Assembly (NCBI GenBank): GCA_006226985.1
Contig: SBGC01000036.1
Span: 1-11,565, forward strand
Length of the DNA stretch: 11,565 bases
Reading direction: 5' to 3'
Source: Bacillota bacterium
GTDB lineage: Bacteria > Bacillota_I > Bacilli_A > Acholeplasmatales > Acholeplasmataceae
The position numbers and the translations under genes are program-made. The notes under the pieces are model-generated. The model saw only the letters and a program-made list of their open reading frames with translations. It was not told the DNA's origin and did no database searches. Positions 1 to 7,274 of the stretch are shown here, in pieces. The stretch's first letter is position 1. The number at the start of each line of letters is the position of its first letter.

Positions 1-26
1 ATAATTAAATTGATAATAAATTCCAT
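1..26 (-). CDS. rseP: RseP/RasP site-2 protease, N-terminal 8 codons only (partial)
   Basis: An ATG at 26-24 on the minus strand opens a frame reading M-E-F-I-I-N-L-I that runs off the window edge. It lies 3 nt after the dxr stop and is preceded by a good ribosome binding site (AGAGGT, then 5 nt). In most bacteria the gene after uppS-cdsA-dxr is the intramembrane zinc metalloprotease RseP/RasP, whose first membrane helix begins with a similar short hydrophobic run before the HExxH motif. The identification rests on gene order and the hydrophobic start; the catalytic motif is outside the window. If correct, the protein cleaves membrane-spanning substrates such as anti-sigma factors or signal-peptide remnants. 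Confidence 0.6.
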
Positions 27-29
27 GTG

Positions 30-1166
30 TTACCTCTTTCCATAATGTTTAAATATCGATTGCTGAATGATGTCATCTGTCTGGATAATTTCTTCAAGCG
101 TTGGATATAAATTGTTATTAAAACTATCTACAGTGTCGAATACAATTTTCTCAATATCTAAAAATGAGATGTGTTGATTTAAAAATAACTTAACCGCTGC
201 TTCATTCGCCGCATTCATAACAGTGGGTAATAATCCTCCCGTTTCACCTACTTTATAGGCAAGTGAAAGTAAAGGATAACGTTTAAAATCCATTTGCTTA
301 AACGTCAAATCGGTTAATACAAATTTGCTTTCATAAGGCATGCGATGTGGATAGAAAAGTGCATATTGAATAGGAATACGCATGTCTGAAGATGAGATGC
401 ACGCTTTAATGCTGCCGTCTTGAAAGTAAACAAGACCGTGTACAGCACTTTCTTTGTGTAATACTGTTTCAATTTTCTCGTAGGGTAAATCAAAGAGATA
501 GTGTGCTTCAATGACCTCTAAACCTTTGTTCATCATGGTCGCACTATCTATCGTTATTTTATCACCCATTGACCAATTTGGATGGTTTAATGCATCCTCT
601 AAACGGACATGTTTTAAATCGTTTCGCGATAAATCTCTAAACGATCCACCACTTGCTGTAATGACAATTTTATCTACAGTATCACTAACTTCATTTTGCA
701 AACATTGCCAAATTGCACTATGCTCAGAATCGATAGGATAAAGCTTAACATTATAATTATTTAACAACTTTTTGATGATATCTCCAGCCATAACAAGAGT
801 TTCTTTATTCGCTAAAAGGATGTCTTTTCGACTTTTAATAGCTTCAATAGTAGGTATTAGTCCTGCAGATCCTGATAATGCATTAACAACTGCACCTTTT
901 ATCGGATATCTCACAAGATCAAGTAAACCTTCATCCCCATGAACAAACGTTGTATTTGGATATTCTATTTGATATTTTTCCATATATTCTTGTGAACGTA
1001 AACAAACAATCGAGACTTTATGTGTTGATAAAATCTCTTCATTGAGTGCGTGGTTATTTCCTAAAGAAATACCAACAAGATTCAGTTCTTTTTTGTGCTT
1101 TCTAACGAGATCGAGTGTTTGTAAACCAATCGATCCTGCTGCACCAAGAATATATATGTTTTTCAT
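30..1166 (-). CDS. dxr: 1-deoxy-D-xylulose 5-phosphate reductoisomerase
   Basis: Second enzyme of the MEP isoprenoid pathway: converts 1-deoxyxylulose 5-phosphate to 2-C-methylerythritol 4-phosphate with NADPH and a divalent metal, in the cytoplasm. The 378-residue protein is close to the usual 380-400. Visible are the Rossmann loop GAAGSIG (8-14; most homologues read GSTGSIG), LANKETLVMAG (118-128), the metal ligands in DSEHSAIW (D147, E149), ASGGSF (171-176), and HPNWSMGDKITIDSATMMNKGLE (195-217) with Lys214 and metal ligand Glu217. The flexible-loop region reads HKESAVHGL (237-245) where HPQSIIHSM is usual, a modest divergence. The ATG is 2 nt after the cdsA stop and has only a weak ribosome binding site, so coupling to cdsA is likely. 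Its product feeds the isoprenoid supply used by UppS upstream in the same unit. Confidence 0.96.
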   Translation of the reverse strand: MKNIYILGAAGSIGLQTLDLVRKHKKELNLVGISLGNNHALNEEILSTHKVSIVCLRSQEYMEKYQIEYPNTTFVHGDEGLLDLVRYPIKGAVVNALSGSAGLIPTIEAIKSRKDILLANKETLVMAGDIIKKLLNNYNVKLYPIDSEHSAIWQCLQNEVSDTVDKIVITASGGSFRDLSRNDLKHVRLEDALNHPNWSMGDKITIDSATMMNKGLEVIEAHYLFDLPYEKIETVLHKESAVHGLVYFQDGSIKACISSSDMRIPIQYALFYPHRMPYESKFVLTDLTFKQMDFKRYPLLSLAYKVGETGGLLPTVMNAANEAAVKLFLNQHISFLDIEKIVFDTVDSFNNNLYPTLEEIIQTDDIIQQSIFKHYGKR

Positions 1167-1168
1167 TG

Positions 1169-2095
1169 TTAAAATACTCTAAAGATTAAAAGGAATATGG
1201 CTGTTAAAAACATAGCAACAAACATTGCTGAATCGAAACGATCGAGTAGTCCGCCATGTCCAGGTAATATTTTACCGAAATCTTTAATTTTGTATGTTCT
1301 CTTCAAACGAGACGCAACAAGATCACCAATTTGCCCTAATATACTCGAGAAAAACGTGACAGGAACAATAAGAATCGCTTGAACCCAACGGGGTTGTGAA
1401 TCACCAATTTCTGAGAAATTATCGAGGAGCGTTAGTTCACCGGTGCTATTAAATAAATTACCTAACATCGTGCCCTGAGCAAATATCACACCATAAAATA
1501 GTGCAAAACATGAAGCGATAATCGTTGCTATAATCGTACCTGCTATTGCCCCTTCCCAAGACTTCTTCGGACTAATAAGTGGTGCCATCTTATGTTTTCC
1601 AAACTTTACACCAAATATATAGGCAAAAATATCTGTTAATGCCGTGATTAGAAACAAATAAACTAAGAAGCGAACACCTAGAAATCTAAGAATAACAATA
1701 GACGCGGATCCAAGGCCAACATAGTTAATGACCATGAGTGCTTTACCTACATCCGTACCATTAAACTCTTTAAAGAAGACTAAAAAGCTCAATAAAGCTA
1801 TCGTAATTAACGGAATAGTTATGGATAACCATCCATTGGCTTCTAGTGGATTATGTCTTGATTGACCTAATACACCACCCACGCTAAAAAATGTCGCAAG
1901 TGTTAATAAAATAATGCCAATTTTAGCCGCTTTCTGAAACTTTTTTTCTGTTTCATACATTTGAATCATTTCAAGTGCTGCAATGATGACAAATAAACTC
2001 ATGACAACTTGAAATAACTCAAGTAACACTGGCATTGACATAATAGGTATAAGTATTGCTGCTAAAATTAAACCTGTGATTAAACGTTGTTTCAT
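1169..2095 (-). CDS. cdsA: Phosphatidate cytidylyltransferase (CDP-diglyceride synthase)
   Basis: Integral membrane enzyme that makes CDP-diacylglycerol from CTP and phosphatidic acid, the branch point for phosphatidylglycerol and cardiolipin. The CdsA signature is complete at 262-288: S-x-L-K-R, then K-D-F-G, then LPGHGGLLDRFD, with the conserved acidic metal ligands. Several hydrophobic segments span the protein, including residues 6-24, 28-45, 57-76, 92-108, 186-206 and 289-306. At 308 residues it is longer than the typical 260-280; the extra length lies mainly in a polar loop at about 207-235, before the last helices. The ATG overlaps the uppS stop as ATGA, with GGAGGA 5 nt upstream, so translation is coupled to uppS. 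The next gene, dxr, follows after 2 nt. Confidence 0.95.
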   Translation of the reverse strand: MKQRLITGLILAAILIPIMSMPVLLELFQVVMSLFVIIAALEMIQMYETEKKFQKAAKIGIILLTLATFFSVGGVLGQSRHNPLEANGWLSITIPLITIALLSFLVFFKEFNGTDVGKALMVINYVGLGSASIVILRFLGVRFLVYLFLITALTDIFAYIFGVKFGKHKMAPLISPKKSWEGAIAGTIIATIIASCFALFYGVIFAQGTMLGNLFNSTGELTLLDNFSEIGDSQPRWVQAILIVPVTFFSSILGQIGDLVASRLKRTYKIKDFGKILPGHGGLLDRFDSAMFVAMFLTAIFLLIFRVF

Positions 2096-2766
2096 GCAAG
2101 TCCTCCAAAGCGACGGTGTCTTTTGTTGTAATTTTTAATGGCTTTAACTAATTCTTTTTTATTAAATGCTGGCCAATGTGTCTTTGTGAAATAAAACTCA
2201 GCATAAGAGACTTGCCATAATAAGAAATTTGATAATCGTTGTTCTCCACTCGTGCGAATGAGTAAGTCAACAGGTTCTTTCACCATGAGCTTTGATTCTA
2301 GTGCTTCTTTGGTAATTGGTTTATCTAATTGGTTTACTGCTGTGATAATTTCATCATATGAACCATAATCAAGTGCAACACAAAGTTCAAAACCTTCATT
2401 TTCTTTTGTCGCTTGAACGATTTGATTAATTACCACAAGTAAATCATGAGGTAATCGATCTTTTCTACCTGCAAATGTAATTTTATAATCAATCTCTTTG
2501 ATGCGGTGTTTATTCTCATGATACATTTCAATGGGTTTTGACATCAAATAATCGATTTCTTCTTTTGGTCTTTTCCAATTTTCCGTTGAAAAAGCATAAA
2601 CCGTTAGTTTTTTAATCCCTAATTCTTTCGCTATTTTTGCAACAGAAAAAAGATTTTTCCCGCCTTGTAAGTGTCCAAAAGATCTTGGCTGTCCGTATTT
2701 TTTTGCCCATCGTCCATTGCCATCTAATATAATCGCAACATGACTGGGAATCTTCAAGTTATTCAA
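2092..2766 (-). CDS. uppS: Isoprenyl transferase (undecaprenyl diphosphate synthase family)
   Basis: Cis-prenyltransferase that extends farnesyl diphosphate with isopentenyl units to the C55 lipid carrier or a related polyprenyl. From a TTG start at 2766 the protein is 224 residues with all core motifs: DGNGRWA (15-21, catalytic Asp15), RSFGH, YAFSTENWKRP, DLLIRTSGEQRLSNFLLWQ, YAEFYF and WPAF. The motif usually reading NYGxR is DYGSYDEI here. Start choice: an in-frame ATG at 2784 would give six extra residues, but it overlaps a perfect TATAAT -10 hexamer at 2783-2788, so a transcript from that promoter would lack it. GGTGAT (2771-2776), complementary to the 16S 3' end, sits 4 nt before the TTG, and homologues commonly begin just before NLKIP. 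The ATG stays possible if transcription starts further upstream. Confidence 0.93.
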   Translation of the reverse strand: MNNLKIPSHVAIILDGNGRWAKKYGQPRSFGHLQGGKNLFSVAKIAKELGIKKLTVYAFSTENWKRPKEEIDYLMSKPIEMYHENKHRIKEIDYKITFAGRKDRLPHDLLVVINQIVQATKENEGFELCVALDYGSYDEIITAVNQLDKPITKEALESKLMVKEPVDLLIRTSGEQRLSNFLLWQVSYAEFYFTKTHWPAFNKKELVKAIKNYNKRHRRFGGLA

Positions 2767-2770
2767 TATA

Positions 2771-2811
2771 ATCACCGACACCATTATACCCTAAAATGGG
2801 ATATTAATAAA
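2771..2811 (-). promoter_or_regulatory. Promoter and ribosome binding site of the uppS-cdsA-dxr unit
   Basis: A perfect TATAAT -10 lies at 2783-2788. The -35 at 2805-2811 is weak (TTATTA with 16 nt spacing or TTTATT with 17). GGTGAT at 2771-2776 follows exactly 6 nt after the -10, so the transcript should begin at or next to this ribosome binding site. The trmFO promoter has the same arrangement. The promoter lies about 50 bases beyond the frr terminator, so uppS need not depend on rpsB-frr read-through. Confidence 0.6.
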
Positions 2812-2842
2812 TATTTAAATAAATTTAACATATTTAAATAAA
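2811..2842. repeat. 13-bp perfect direct repeat upstream of the uppS promoter
   Basis: The 13-mer atatttaaataaa occurs at 2811-2823 and again at 2830-2842, so the start-to-start spacing is 19 nt, about two helical turns. The pair covers the -35 edge and the upstream region of the uppS promoter and touches the T-tract of the frr terminator. It could act as an AT-rich UP element or a repressor site, or be a by-product of low sequence complexity. Confidence 0.5.
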
Positions 2843-2861
2843 AAAAGGCAAAGATGCCTTT
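2838..2861 (-). terminator. Rho-independent terminator after frr
   Basis: On the minus strand a 7-bp stem AAAGGCA/TGCCTTT with a 4-nt loop is followed by six further T residues. It starts 15 nt after the frr stop and ends the rpsB-tsf-pyrH-frr unit. Confidence 0.85.
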
Positions 2862-2876
2862 CTCTTTAAATATAAC

Positions 2877-3431
2877 TTAGACTTTGAGTAACTCGTCTGA
2901 CTTGATTTTGACTTCCTCATCGACTTTTTTAACGTACTTATCTGTTAATTCTTGAACGTCTTGAATATAGCCTTTTTCATCGTCTTCGGCTAAACCTAGT
3001 TTCTTCATATGATCATTGCCATCTCTTCGAACATTTCTAATAGCAACTCTCGCATGTTCACCCATTTTTTCAACTTCTTTAACTAATTCTTTTCTTCTTT
3101 GTTCAGTGAGTTGAGGTAAAATCAAGCGAATACCGACACCATCATTGATCGGGTTTAATCCTAAATCCGAAGCATGAATCGCGTGTTCAACCGCACGAAG
3201 TGTTGATTTGTCATAAGGTTTAATATAAAGTTGATTTCCTTCAACAGCTGCAATCGATGAGATTTGTTTTAGTGGTGATTCTACACCATAATAATCAATG
3301 TGAATACGATCTAAAAGCGCTGGATTCGCACGACTTGTGCGGACTTGAGCAAAATCTCTGATGAGCACTTCAATCGTTTTATGCATGTGATCTTCGAGTT
3401 CCATTAAGATTAAATCTGCTTGTTCATTCAT
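2877..3431 (-). CDS. frr: Ribosome recycling factor
   Basis: Works with EF-G to split post-termination ribosomes in the cytoplasm. The 184-residue length is exactly typical. Family features visible are VRTSRANPALLDRI (30-43), the central domain around YYGVESPLKQISSI, the IKPYDKSTLRAVEHAI segment, and IRNVRRDGNDHMKK near residues 131-144, followed by the charged C-terminal helix of the long three-helix bundle. The ATG lies 3 nt after the pyrH stop, and its ribosome binding site GGGAGGA is embedded in the last codons of pyrH, so the two are translationally coupled. A terminator follows. The pyrH-frr order is almost universal in bacteria. Confidence 0.97.
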   Translation of the reverse strand: MNEQADLILMELEDHMHKTIEVLIRDFAQVRTSRANPALLDRIHIDYYGVESPLKQISSIAAVEGNQLYIKPYDKSTLRAVEHAIHASDLGLNPINDGVGIRLILPQLTEQRRKELVKEVEKMGEHARVAIRNVRRDGNDHMKKLGLAEDDEKGYIQDVQELTDKYVKKVDEEVKIKSDELLKV

Positions 3432-3434
3432 CTT

Positions 3435-4148
3435 TTATTCCTCCCATTTAACGAGTGTTCCGATTGGTTCTTGTAAAACTGCTTTCTTCATATTTCCGTA
3501 ATTGTTCATATTAAATACTAAAATGTCTATTTTATTTTCTCGGCAGATAGATGCTGCAGTTTGATCCATGACAGCAAGTTTTTTCATGAGAACTTCTTCT
3601 TGTGAGAGTTCTGTAAACATGGTTGCATCATCATGTTTTCTTGGGTCTTTATCATAGACTCCCTCAACACCATTTTTAGCCATGAGGATAATGTCTGCGT
3701 TTAACTCAGCCGCACGTAGTGCTGCTGCTGTATCCGTTGAGAAATATGGTGAACCCGTTCCACCAGAGAAGATTAAAACTCTTCCTTTTTCAAAGTGTCT
3801 CATCGCTCTTCTACGGATATAGGGTTCAGCTACTGCTGAAACAGGTAAAACAGTCATGACCCTTGTAGGTACTAACACAGATTCGAGTGCATCTTGGAGT
3901 GCTAGACCATTCATAATTGTACCAAGCATACCCATATAGTCTGCTTGTGCACGGTCCATGCCAAGTTCTTCTCCAATTTTTCCTCTCCATAGGTTACCCG
4001 CACCGACAACAATACCGATTTGGACACCTAGTTCATAGATTTCTTTAATTTCGGTGGCAATGTTTTTCACTGTTTTTGGATTAATGCCGTAAGTTCCATT
4101 ACCCTTTAATGCTTCTCCACTAAGCTTTAAAATCACTCTTTGGTACAT
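3435..4148 (-). CDS. pyrH: UMP kinase (uridylate kinase)
   Basis: Phosphorylates UMP to UDP with ATP; the bacterial hexameric enzyme of the amino-acid-kinase fold, usually activated by GTP and inhibited by UTP. At 237 residues it has normal length. Motifs: KLSGEAL (8-14), the glycine loop GAGNLWRG (49-56; commonly GGGNxxRG, so one Gly is Ala), [18 protein letters not shown], the [20 protein letters not shown] segment that binds UMP, and [13 protein letters not shown]. The ATG lies 24 nt after the tsf stop with AAAGGAG upstream. No promoter or terminator is seen between tsf and pyrH, so it belongs to the tsf-pyrH-frr unit. Confidence 0.97.
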   Translation of the reverse strand: MYQRVILKLSGEALKGNGTYGINPKTVKNIATEIKEIYELGVQIGIVVGAGNLWRGKIGEELGMDRAQADYMGMLGTIMNGLALQDALESVLVPTRVMTVLPVSAVAEPYIRRRAMRHFEKGRVLIFSGGTGSPYFSTDTAAALRAAELNADIILMAKNGVEGVYDKDPRKHDDATMFTELSQEEVLMKKLAVMDQTAASICRENKIDILVFNMNNYGNMKKAVLQEPIGTLVKWEE

Positions 4149-4172
4149 TTTGCCACACTCCTTTAAATTGAA

Positions 4173-5054
4173 TTACTTAGAAACATTTGCTACAGCTGCA
4201 ACTTCAGCTGCAAAATCTTCTTCTTTCTTTTCAATTCCTTCTCCTACTTCAAGGCGAATGAATGATAAGACTTGGTTTTTATGAGATTTTAAGTATTCTG
4301 ATACTTTTTGATCAGGATCTTTAACAAATCCTTGGTCAACTAAGCAAATGTCTTGTAAGTATTTATTTAAACGTCCAATAACCATTTTTTCAACGATGTT
4401 CGCTGGCTTACCTTCGGCAAGTGCTTGTTGTGTTAAGACATGCTTTTCATGTTCTAAGGTTTCTTGATTAACTTGAGAACGGTCTAAATAGAGTGGTTTT
4501 TGAGCTGCTACATGCATTGCTATGTCTTTAGCAACTTCTTGGTCATCATTTGCTAAAACAGATAATACAGCGATTCTACCGCCCATATGCTTATAAGCAC
4601 CAAAGCCTTGTGCATCTGTTTTAACGACTCTTGAAACTCTTCTTAAAGATATTTTTTCACCGATCGTTGCTGTTGCATCTGCTAATAAAACTTCAATTGT
4701 TTTACCATTTACAACAAGAACTAAAGCTTCTTCAGTGTTTTGTACGTTACTATTGATTAATGCGTCAGCTACTGTATCGAGTAATTCTAAGAATTGTTTG
4801 TTTTTTGCAACAAAGTCTGTTTCTGAATTTAATTCAAAAATAACAGCTTCGTTTCCTTTAACGATCACATTACATAAACCTTCAGCTGCGATTCTACCAG
4901 CTTTTTTTGCTGCTTTAGCGATACCTTTTTCTCTTAGGTAATCAATTGCAGCTTCCATGTCGCCATTTGTATGATCGAGTGCACCTTTGCAATCCATCAT
5001 TCCTGCGCCAGTTCTTTCTCTTAATTCTTTTACCATTTGTGCAGTAATTGCCAT
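4173..5054 (-). CDS. tsf: Elongation factor Ts
   Basis: Guanine-nucleotide exchange factor that regenerates EF-Tu-GTP. The 293 residues match the full-length two-subdomain form of the family. The N-terminal UBA-like domain carries [16 protein letters not shown] (11-26), and the strictly conserved EF-Tu contact SETDFVAKN lies at 78-85, with Asp80 and Phe81 acting on the Mg site and switch of EF-Tu. The C-terminal part contains the usual [10 protein letters not shown] segment. The ATG has AGGAGG 8 nt upstream. Between it and rpsB are a hairpin with a T-rich tail and a -10-like site, so tsf-pyrH-frr may be transcribed both by read-through from rpsB and from its own promoter. Confidence 0.97.
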   Translation of the reverse strand: MAITAQMVKELRERTGAGMMDCKGALDHTNGDMEAAIDYLREKGIAKAAKKAGRIAAEGLCNVIVKGNEAVIFELNSETDFVAKNKQFLELLDTVADALINSNVQNTEEALVLVVNGKTIEVLLADATATIGEKISLRRVSRVVKTDAQGFGAYKHMGGRIAVLSVLANDDQEVAKDIAMHVAAQKPLYLDRSQVNQETLEHEKHVLTQQALAEGKPANIVEKMVIGRLNKYLQDICLVDQGFVKDPDQKVSEYLKSHKNQVLSFIRLEVGEGIEKKEEDFAAEVAAVANVSK

Positions 5055-5083
5055 ATGTAAATCCTCCTATGATTTCACTATTT

Positions 5084-5089
5084 ATTATA
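5084..5089 (-). promoter_or_regulatory. Candidate promoter of tsf-pyrH-frr (-10 TATAAT)
   Basis: A perfect TATAAT lies on the minus strand 29 nt before the tsf ATG, giving a leader of about 20 nt that contains AGGAGG. The region 16-18 nt upstream overlaps the rpsB hairpin's tail and offers only a poor -35 (TTAATT or similar). It would top up tsf-pyrH-frr expression after partial termination behind rpsB. Confidence 0.45.
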
Positions 5090-5100
5090 CGTTTAATTTG

Positions 5101-5133
5101 AATAAAATTAAAGGGGATTTTTTTATCCCCTTT
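5101..5133 (-). terminator. Hairpin after rpsB (intra-operon terminator or attenuator)
   Basis: A 9-bp stem AAAGGGGAT/ATCCCCTTT with a 6-nt loop starts 8 nt after the rpsB stop. The downstream tract is T-rich but broken by A residues, so termination may be partial. In many bacteria rpsB and tsf are separated by such an attenuator, which makes more S2 than EF-Ts message. Confidence 0.65.
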
Positions 5134-5141
5134 TAGCATTT

Positions 5142-6128
5142 TTATTTTAATACATCAATGAGTTCTGCTTTTTTAAGGGTTGAAAAACCAGTAATGCCAC
5201 GTTCTTTTGCAAGTGCACGTAGTTCAGCAACTGTCATTGCTTCTAACTTTTCTTCTGTTGTTTTAACTTCTTCGGTTACGACAGTTTCAACAACTTCTTC
5301 CTTCACAGGCTCTTCTGCTGGAGTTTCTTTAGCTTTTGGAGCAGGTCTTTCTGTTCTTTCAGGTCTTTCTGATCTTTCAGGTCTGTCAGTTCTTTCTCTT
5401 CTTGGAGGTGCTGATGTTATCGGTTCATCTTCAAATTTTTCGACAACTCCACCTTGAGCTTCAATTACTGCATTACCCATAACCCATGTAACAAGTTTAA
5501 CAGCGCGGATTGCGTCGTCATTTGCTGGAATAATATGGTCAACGTCATCTGGATCACAATTTGTATCAACGATACCGAATACTGCAATACCTAATTTACG
5601 TGCTTCAAGAATAGCATTTCTTTCCTTTCTTGGGTCAACGATAAAGATAGCTTCTGGAACTTTCTTCATATCTTTGATACCGCCAAGGAATTTTTCTAAT
5701 CTTTCTCTTTCATGCTTTAATTGTTGAACTTCTTTTTTAGGAAGTTTTTCAAAAATGCCGTCAGCTTCCATCTTGTGTAAATCTTGTAGTCTCTTGATTC
5801 TGCGACGAATGGTCTTGAAGTTTGTTAATGTTCCACCTAACCAACGTTGATCAACATAGTATTGACCTGTACGGATAGCTTCTTCTTTAACTGCTTCTTG
5901 AGCTTGTTTCTTAGTACCAATAAAGAGTACTTTTCCACCTTCTTGCACGATATTGAATAGTGCTTGATAGGATTTTTCAATTTCTTCAGCTGTTTTCTTT
6001 AAGTCAATGATATAAATACCATTTCTTGCAGTGAAGATGTATGGTGCCATTTTTGGGTTCCAACGACGTGTTGCGTGTCCGAAATGTACACCAGATTCCA
6101 ATAATTGTTTCATTGAAACGACTGCCAT
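5142..6128 (-). CDS. rpsB: 30S ribosomal protein uS2 with C-terminal Rho_N/SAP-like extension
   Basis: The uS2 core (about 1-236) is clear: [20 protein letters not shown] near the N terminus, GTKKQAQE (71-78), [14 protein letters not shown] (91-104), a helical hairpin, and [20 protein letters not shown] (162-181). The protein is 328 residues where uS2 is usually 230-260. Residues 238-328 form an extension: an Arg/Pro/Glu-rich linker with RPE-type repeats (242-262), an acidic stretch (268-296), and a terminal module [15 protein letters not shown] then [10 protein letters not shown] (298-327) resembling Rho_N/SAP-like helix-extended-loop-helix domains. The start at 6128 was chosen because MAVVSMKQ is the normal N terminus and AAGGAG lies 10 nt upstream; an in-frame ATG at 6167 would add 13 lysine-rich residues within the structured leader. 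The gene has its own promoter and leader and ends at a hairpin before tsf. Confidence 0.96.
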   Translation of the reverse strand: MAVVSMKQLLESGVHFGHATRRWNPKMAPYIFTARNGIYIIDLKKTAEEIEKSYQALFNIVQEGGKVLFIGTKKQAQEAVKEEAIRTGQYYVDQRWLGGTLTNFKTIRRRIKRLQDLHKMEADGIFEKLPKKEVQQLKHERERLEKFLGGIKDMKKVPEAIFIVDPRKERNAILEARKLGIAVFGIVDTNCDPDDVDHIIPANDDAIRAVKLVTWVMGNAVIEAQGGVVEKFEDEPITSAPPRRERTDRPERSERPERTERPAPKAKETPAEEPVKEEVVETVVTEEVKTTEEKLEAMTVAELRALAKERGITGFSTLKKAELIDVLK

Positions 6129-6160
6129 AAATTTAATTCTCCTTTTCGTTTTTTTCTTCT

Positions 6161-6216
6161 GCACCACTTAAGATTTCCCACTCATTTTTGAGCACTGGGG
6201 ATTTCAAACATGGCAC
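6161..6216 (-). promoter_or_regulatory. Structured rpsB 5' leader, candidate S2 autoregulatory element
   Basis: The predicted rpsB leader is about 105 nt, long for this compact window. A closing stem GUGCCA (6216-6211) with UGGUGC (6166-6161), including two wobble pairs, encloses CCCA/UGGG and, beyond a GUG bulge, CUCA-AAAA-UGAG. The ribosome binding site lies just downstream. Ribosomal protein leaders often bind their own product to repress translation, and S2 does this in other bacteria. The fold is by eye only, and I do not recognise a catalogued family. Confidence 0.4.
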
Positions 6217-6240
6217 ATGCTTATTTTCATAGCCTTATTA

Positions 6241-6269
6241 AATATAACATATTTATTGATTGTTTGCAA
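6241..6269 (-). promoter_or_regulatory. rpsB promoter, extended -10
   Basis: TTGCAA at 6264-6269 and TATATT at 6241-6246 are separated by the optimal 17 nt, and TG lies one base before the -10 (extended -10). Transcription should start near 6234. No convincing terminator separates it from dut, so some read-through from the trmFO unit is possible. Confidence 0.75.
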
Positions 6270-6306
6270 CTTTTTTTGCACCTTTTATTGTATAAAACGT
6301 GTCTTT

Positions 6307-6750
6307 TTAGTGACCACTTGAGCCAAAACCACCTAATCGTGAGACATTTCCTACAAGATCATCTTCAGTTTTCAAATAATTCATGAAAATACCTTGAGCA
6401 ATACGTTCACCTATTAAAATTGTTACTGTCTCCTGTTTAATGTTAATAATAGGAATCATGATGTGTCCTTCATTATCTTTGTTGTTATAATAATCGGCAT
6501 CTATTACACCAACACTATTACTCATCATTAACCCTTTTTTTATAGCAAGTGAAGATCTTGGAAAAACAAAGAGTGCTTCACTAGGTGCCATTTTTGCTTT
6601 TAGTCCTGTTGGAATAAGTTTGATTTCGCCTGGTTTAATCATGACCTCTTCAATACTCGCTAAATCATAACCCGCTGAACTTTCTGTTGCTCTCTTAGGG
6701 ACTTGAATATTAAGATGCTTATAAGCTGTTACTACTTCAAATTTTCTCAT
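6307..6750 (-). CDS. dut: dUTP diphosphatase (trimeric dUTPase)
   Basis: Hydrolyses dUTP to dUMP and pyrophosphate, keeping uracil out of DNA and supplying dUMP for thymidylate synthesis. The 147 residues contain all five motifs in order: I AGYDL (26-30), II PRSSLA (64-69), III GVIDADYYN (81-89, with catalytic-water Asp and substrate-stacking Tyr), IV GERIAQ (114-119), and V RLGGFGSSG (138-146), whose glycine-rich end closes over the active site. The YYNNKDNEGH run after motif III is a variant common in Gram-positive and phage dUTPases, so past phage exchange cannot be excluded. The ATG overlaps the nudix stop as ATGA, and AAAGGAG lies in the last codons of that gene. It is the last gene of the trmFO unit. 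A functional partner, ung, lies 3.5 kb upstream. Confidence 0.96.
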   Translation of the reverse strand: MRKFEVVTAYKHLNIQVPKRATESSAGYDLASIEEVMIKPGEIKLIPTGLKAKMAPSEALFVFPRSSLAIKKGLMMSNSVGVIDADYYNNKDNEGHIMIPIINIKQETVTILIGERIAQGIFMNYLKTEDDLVGNVSRLGGFGSSGH

Positions 6751-7274
6751 TTTAGAATCTCCTTTAATGCTTTTAGTATGCGATTTTCACGTATTAAGAC
6801 TGTTTTTAATCCTTTGGTTTGATGTAGACTGTTTGGTAATACTTTTTCATTTTGAACGAGCGCTTTATCGATAGAAACCCATATAGGAGTTATACCATGA
6901 GCAAGCTCTCTTCCTTGGAGATTTTGTTCACCAAATGTATGAATTTGGCATCGATAATAAGTGGAGTTTTGTAAGTAAACATTATCGGATCCTTTGACCC
7001 CATATCGAAGTTCATCAATTGAAAATAACGGTTCATATACAGTTAAATCAACTGCTCCAATTTCTTCGTTTAATTCTCTTTTTAAACAGTCAATATCCGT
7101 CTCATTTTCTTTGATGCCACCACCTGGAAAAGTATAATCTTCAAACAATTTCGAATAGACAAGTAATACTTCATGTTGCTCGTTTGTGATAATTGCACGA
7201 ACTGTTTTTCTCTCTTTAACCGTCCCATTTTCAATAAGACCTTCTTCGATAATCATCGGTGTTATGTTGATCAT
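6747..7274 (-). CDS. NUDIX hydrolase, substrate unknown
   Basis: The Nudix box is complete at residues 52-74: G52, E58, then R66-E67-L-N-E70-E71-I-G73, matching Gx5Ex7REUxEExGU, preceded by FPGGG. These glutamates bind the metals that cleave nucleoside diphosphate-X compounds. The protein has 175 residues, with a short N-terminal strand region before the box and a helical C terminus. Substrate cannot be read from the sequence; by context (xerC, dut) a role in nucleotide-pool cleaning is plausible but unproven. It overlaps xerC upstream and dut downstream by ATGA at both ends, so its translation is coupled. The ribosome binding site is poor (GGATGA), which suggests dependence on xerC translation. 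Confidence 0.88.
   Translation of the reverse strand: MINITPMIIEEGLIENGTVKERKTVRAIITNEQHEVLLVYSKLFEDYTFPGGGIKENETDIDCLKRELNEEIGAVDLTVYEPLFSIDELRYGVKGSDNVYLQNSTYYRCQIHTFGEQNLQGRELAHGITPIWVSIDKALVQNEKVLPNSLHQTKGLKTVLIRENRILKALKEILK

Noticed and set aside
5158..5457. Plus-strand frame of 99 residues rich in Ser/Val opposite the rpsB 3' end
   Set aside because: It is the complement of the repetitive charged linker and Rho_N-like tail of uS2; no ribosome binding site or recognisable domain, and the minus-strand reading is clearly coding.
6129..6167. N-terminal extension of uS2 from an ATG at 6167
   Set aside because: The 13 lysine-rich residues would be encoded by the leader stem and the SD region; MAVVSMKQ at 6128 is the normal uS2 start.
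6270..6306. Possible terminator after dut
   Set aside because: Only short AT-rich inverted repeats (TGCAA/TTGCA) are present, without a GC core or T-tract, and they overlap the rpsB -35; read-through or another 3' end mechanism cannot be told from sequence.
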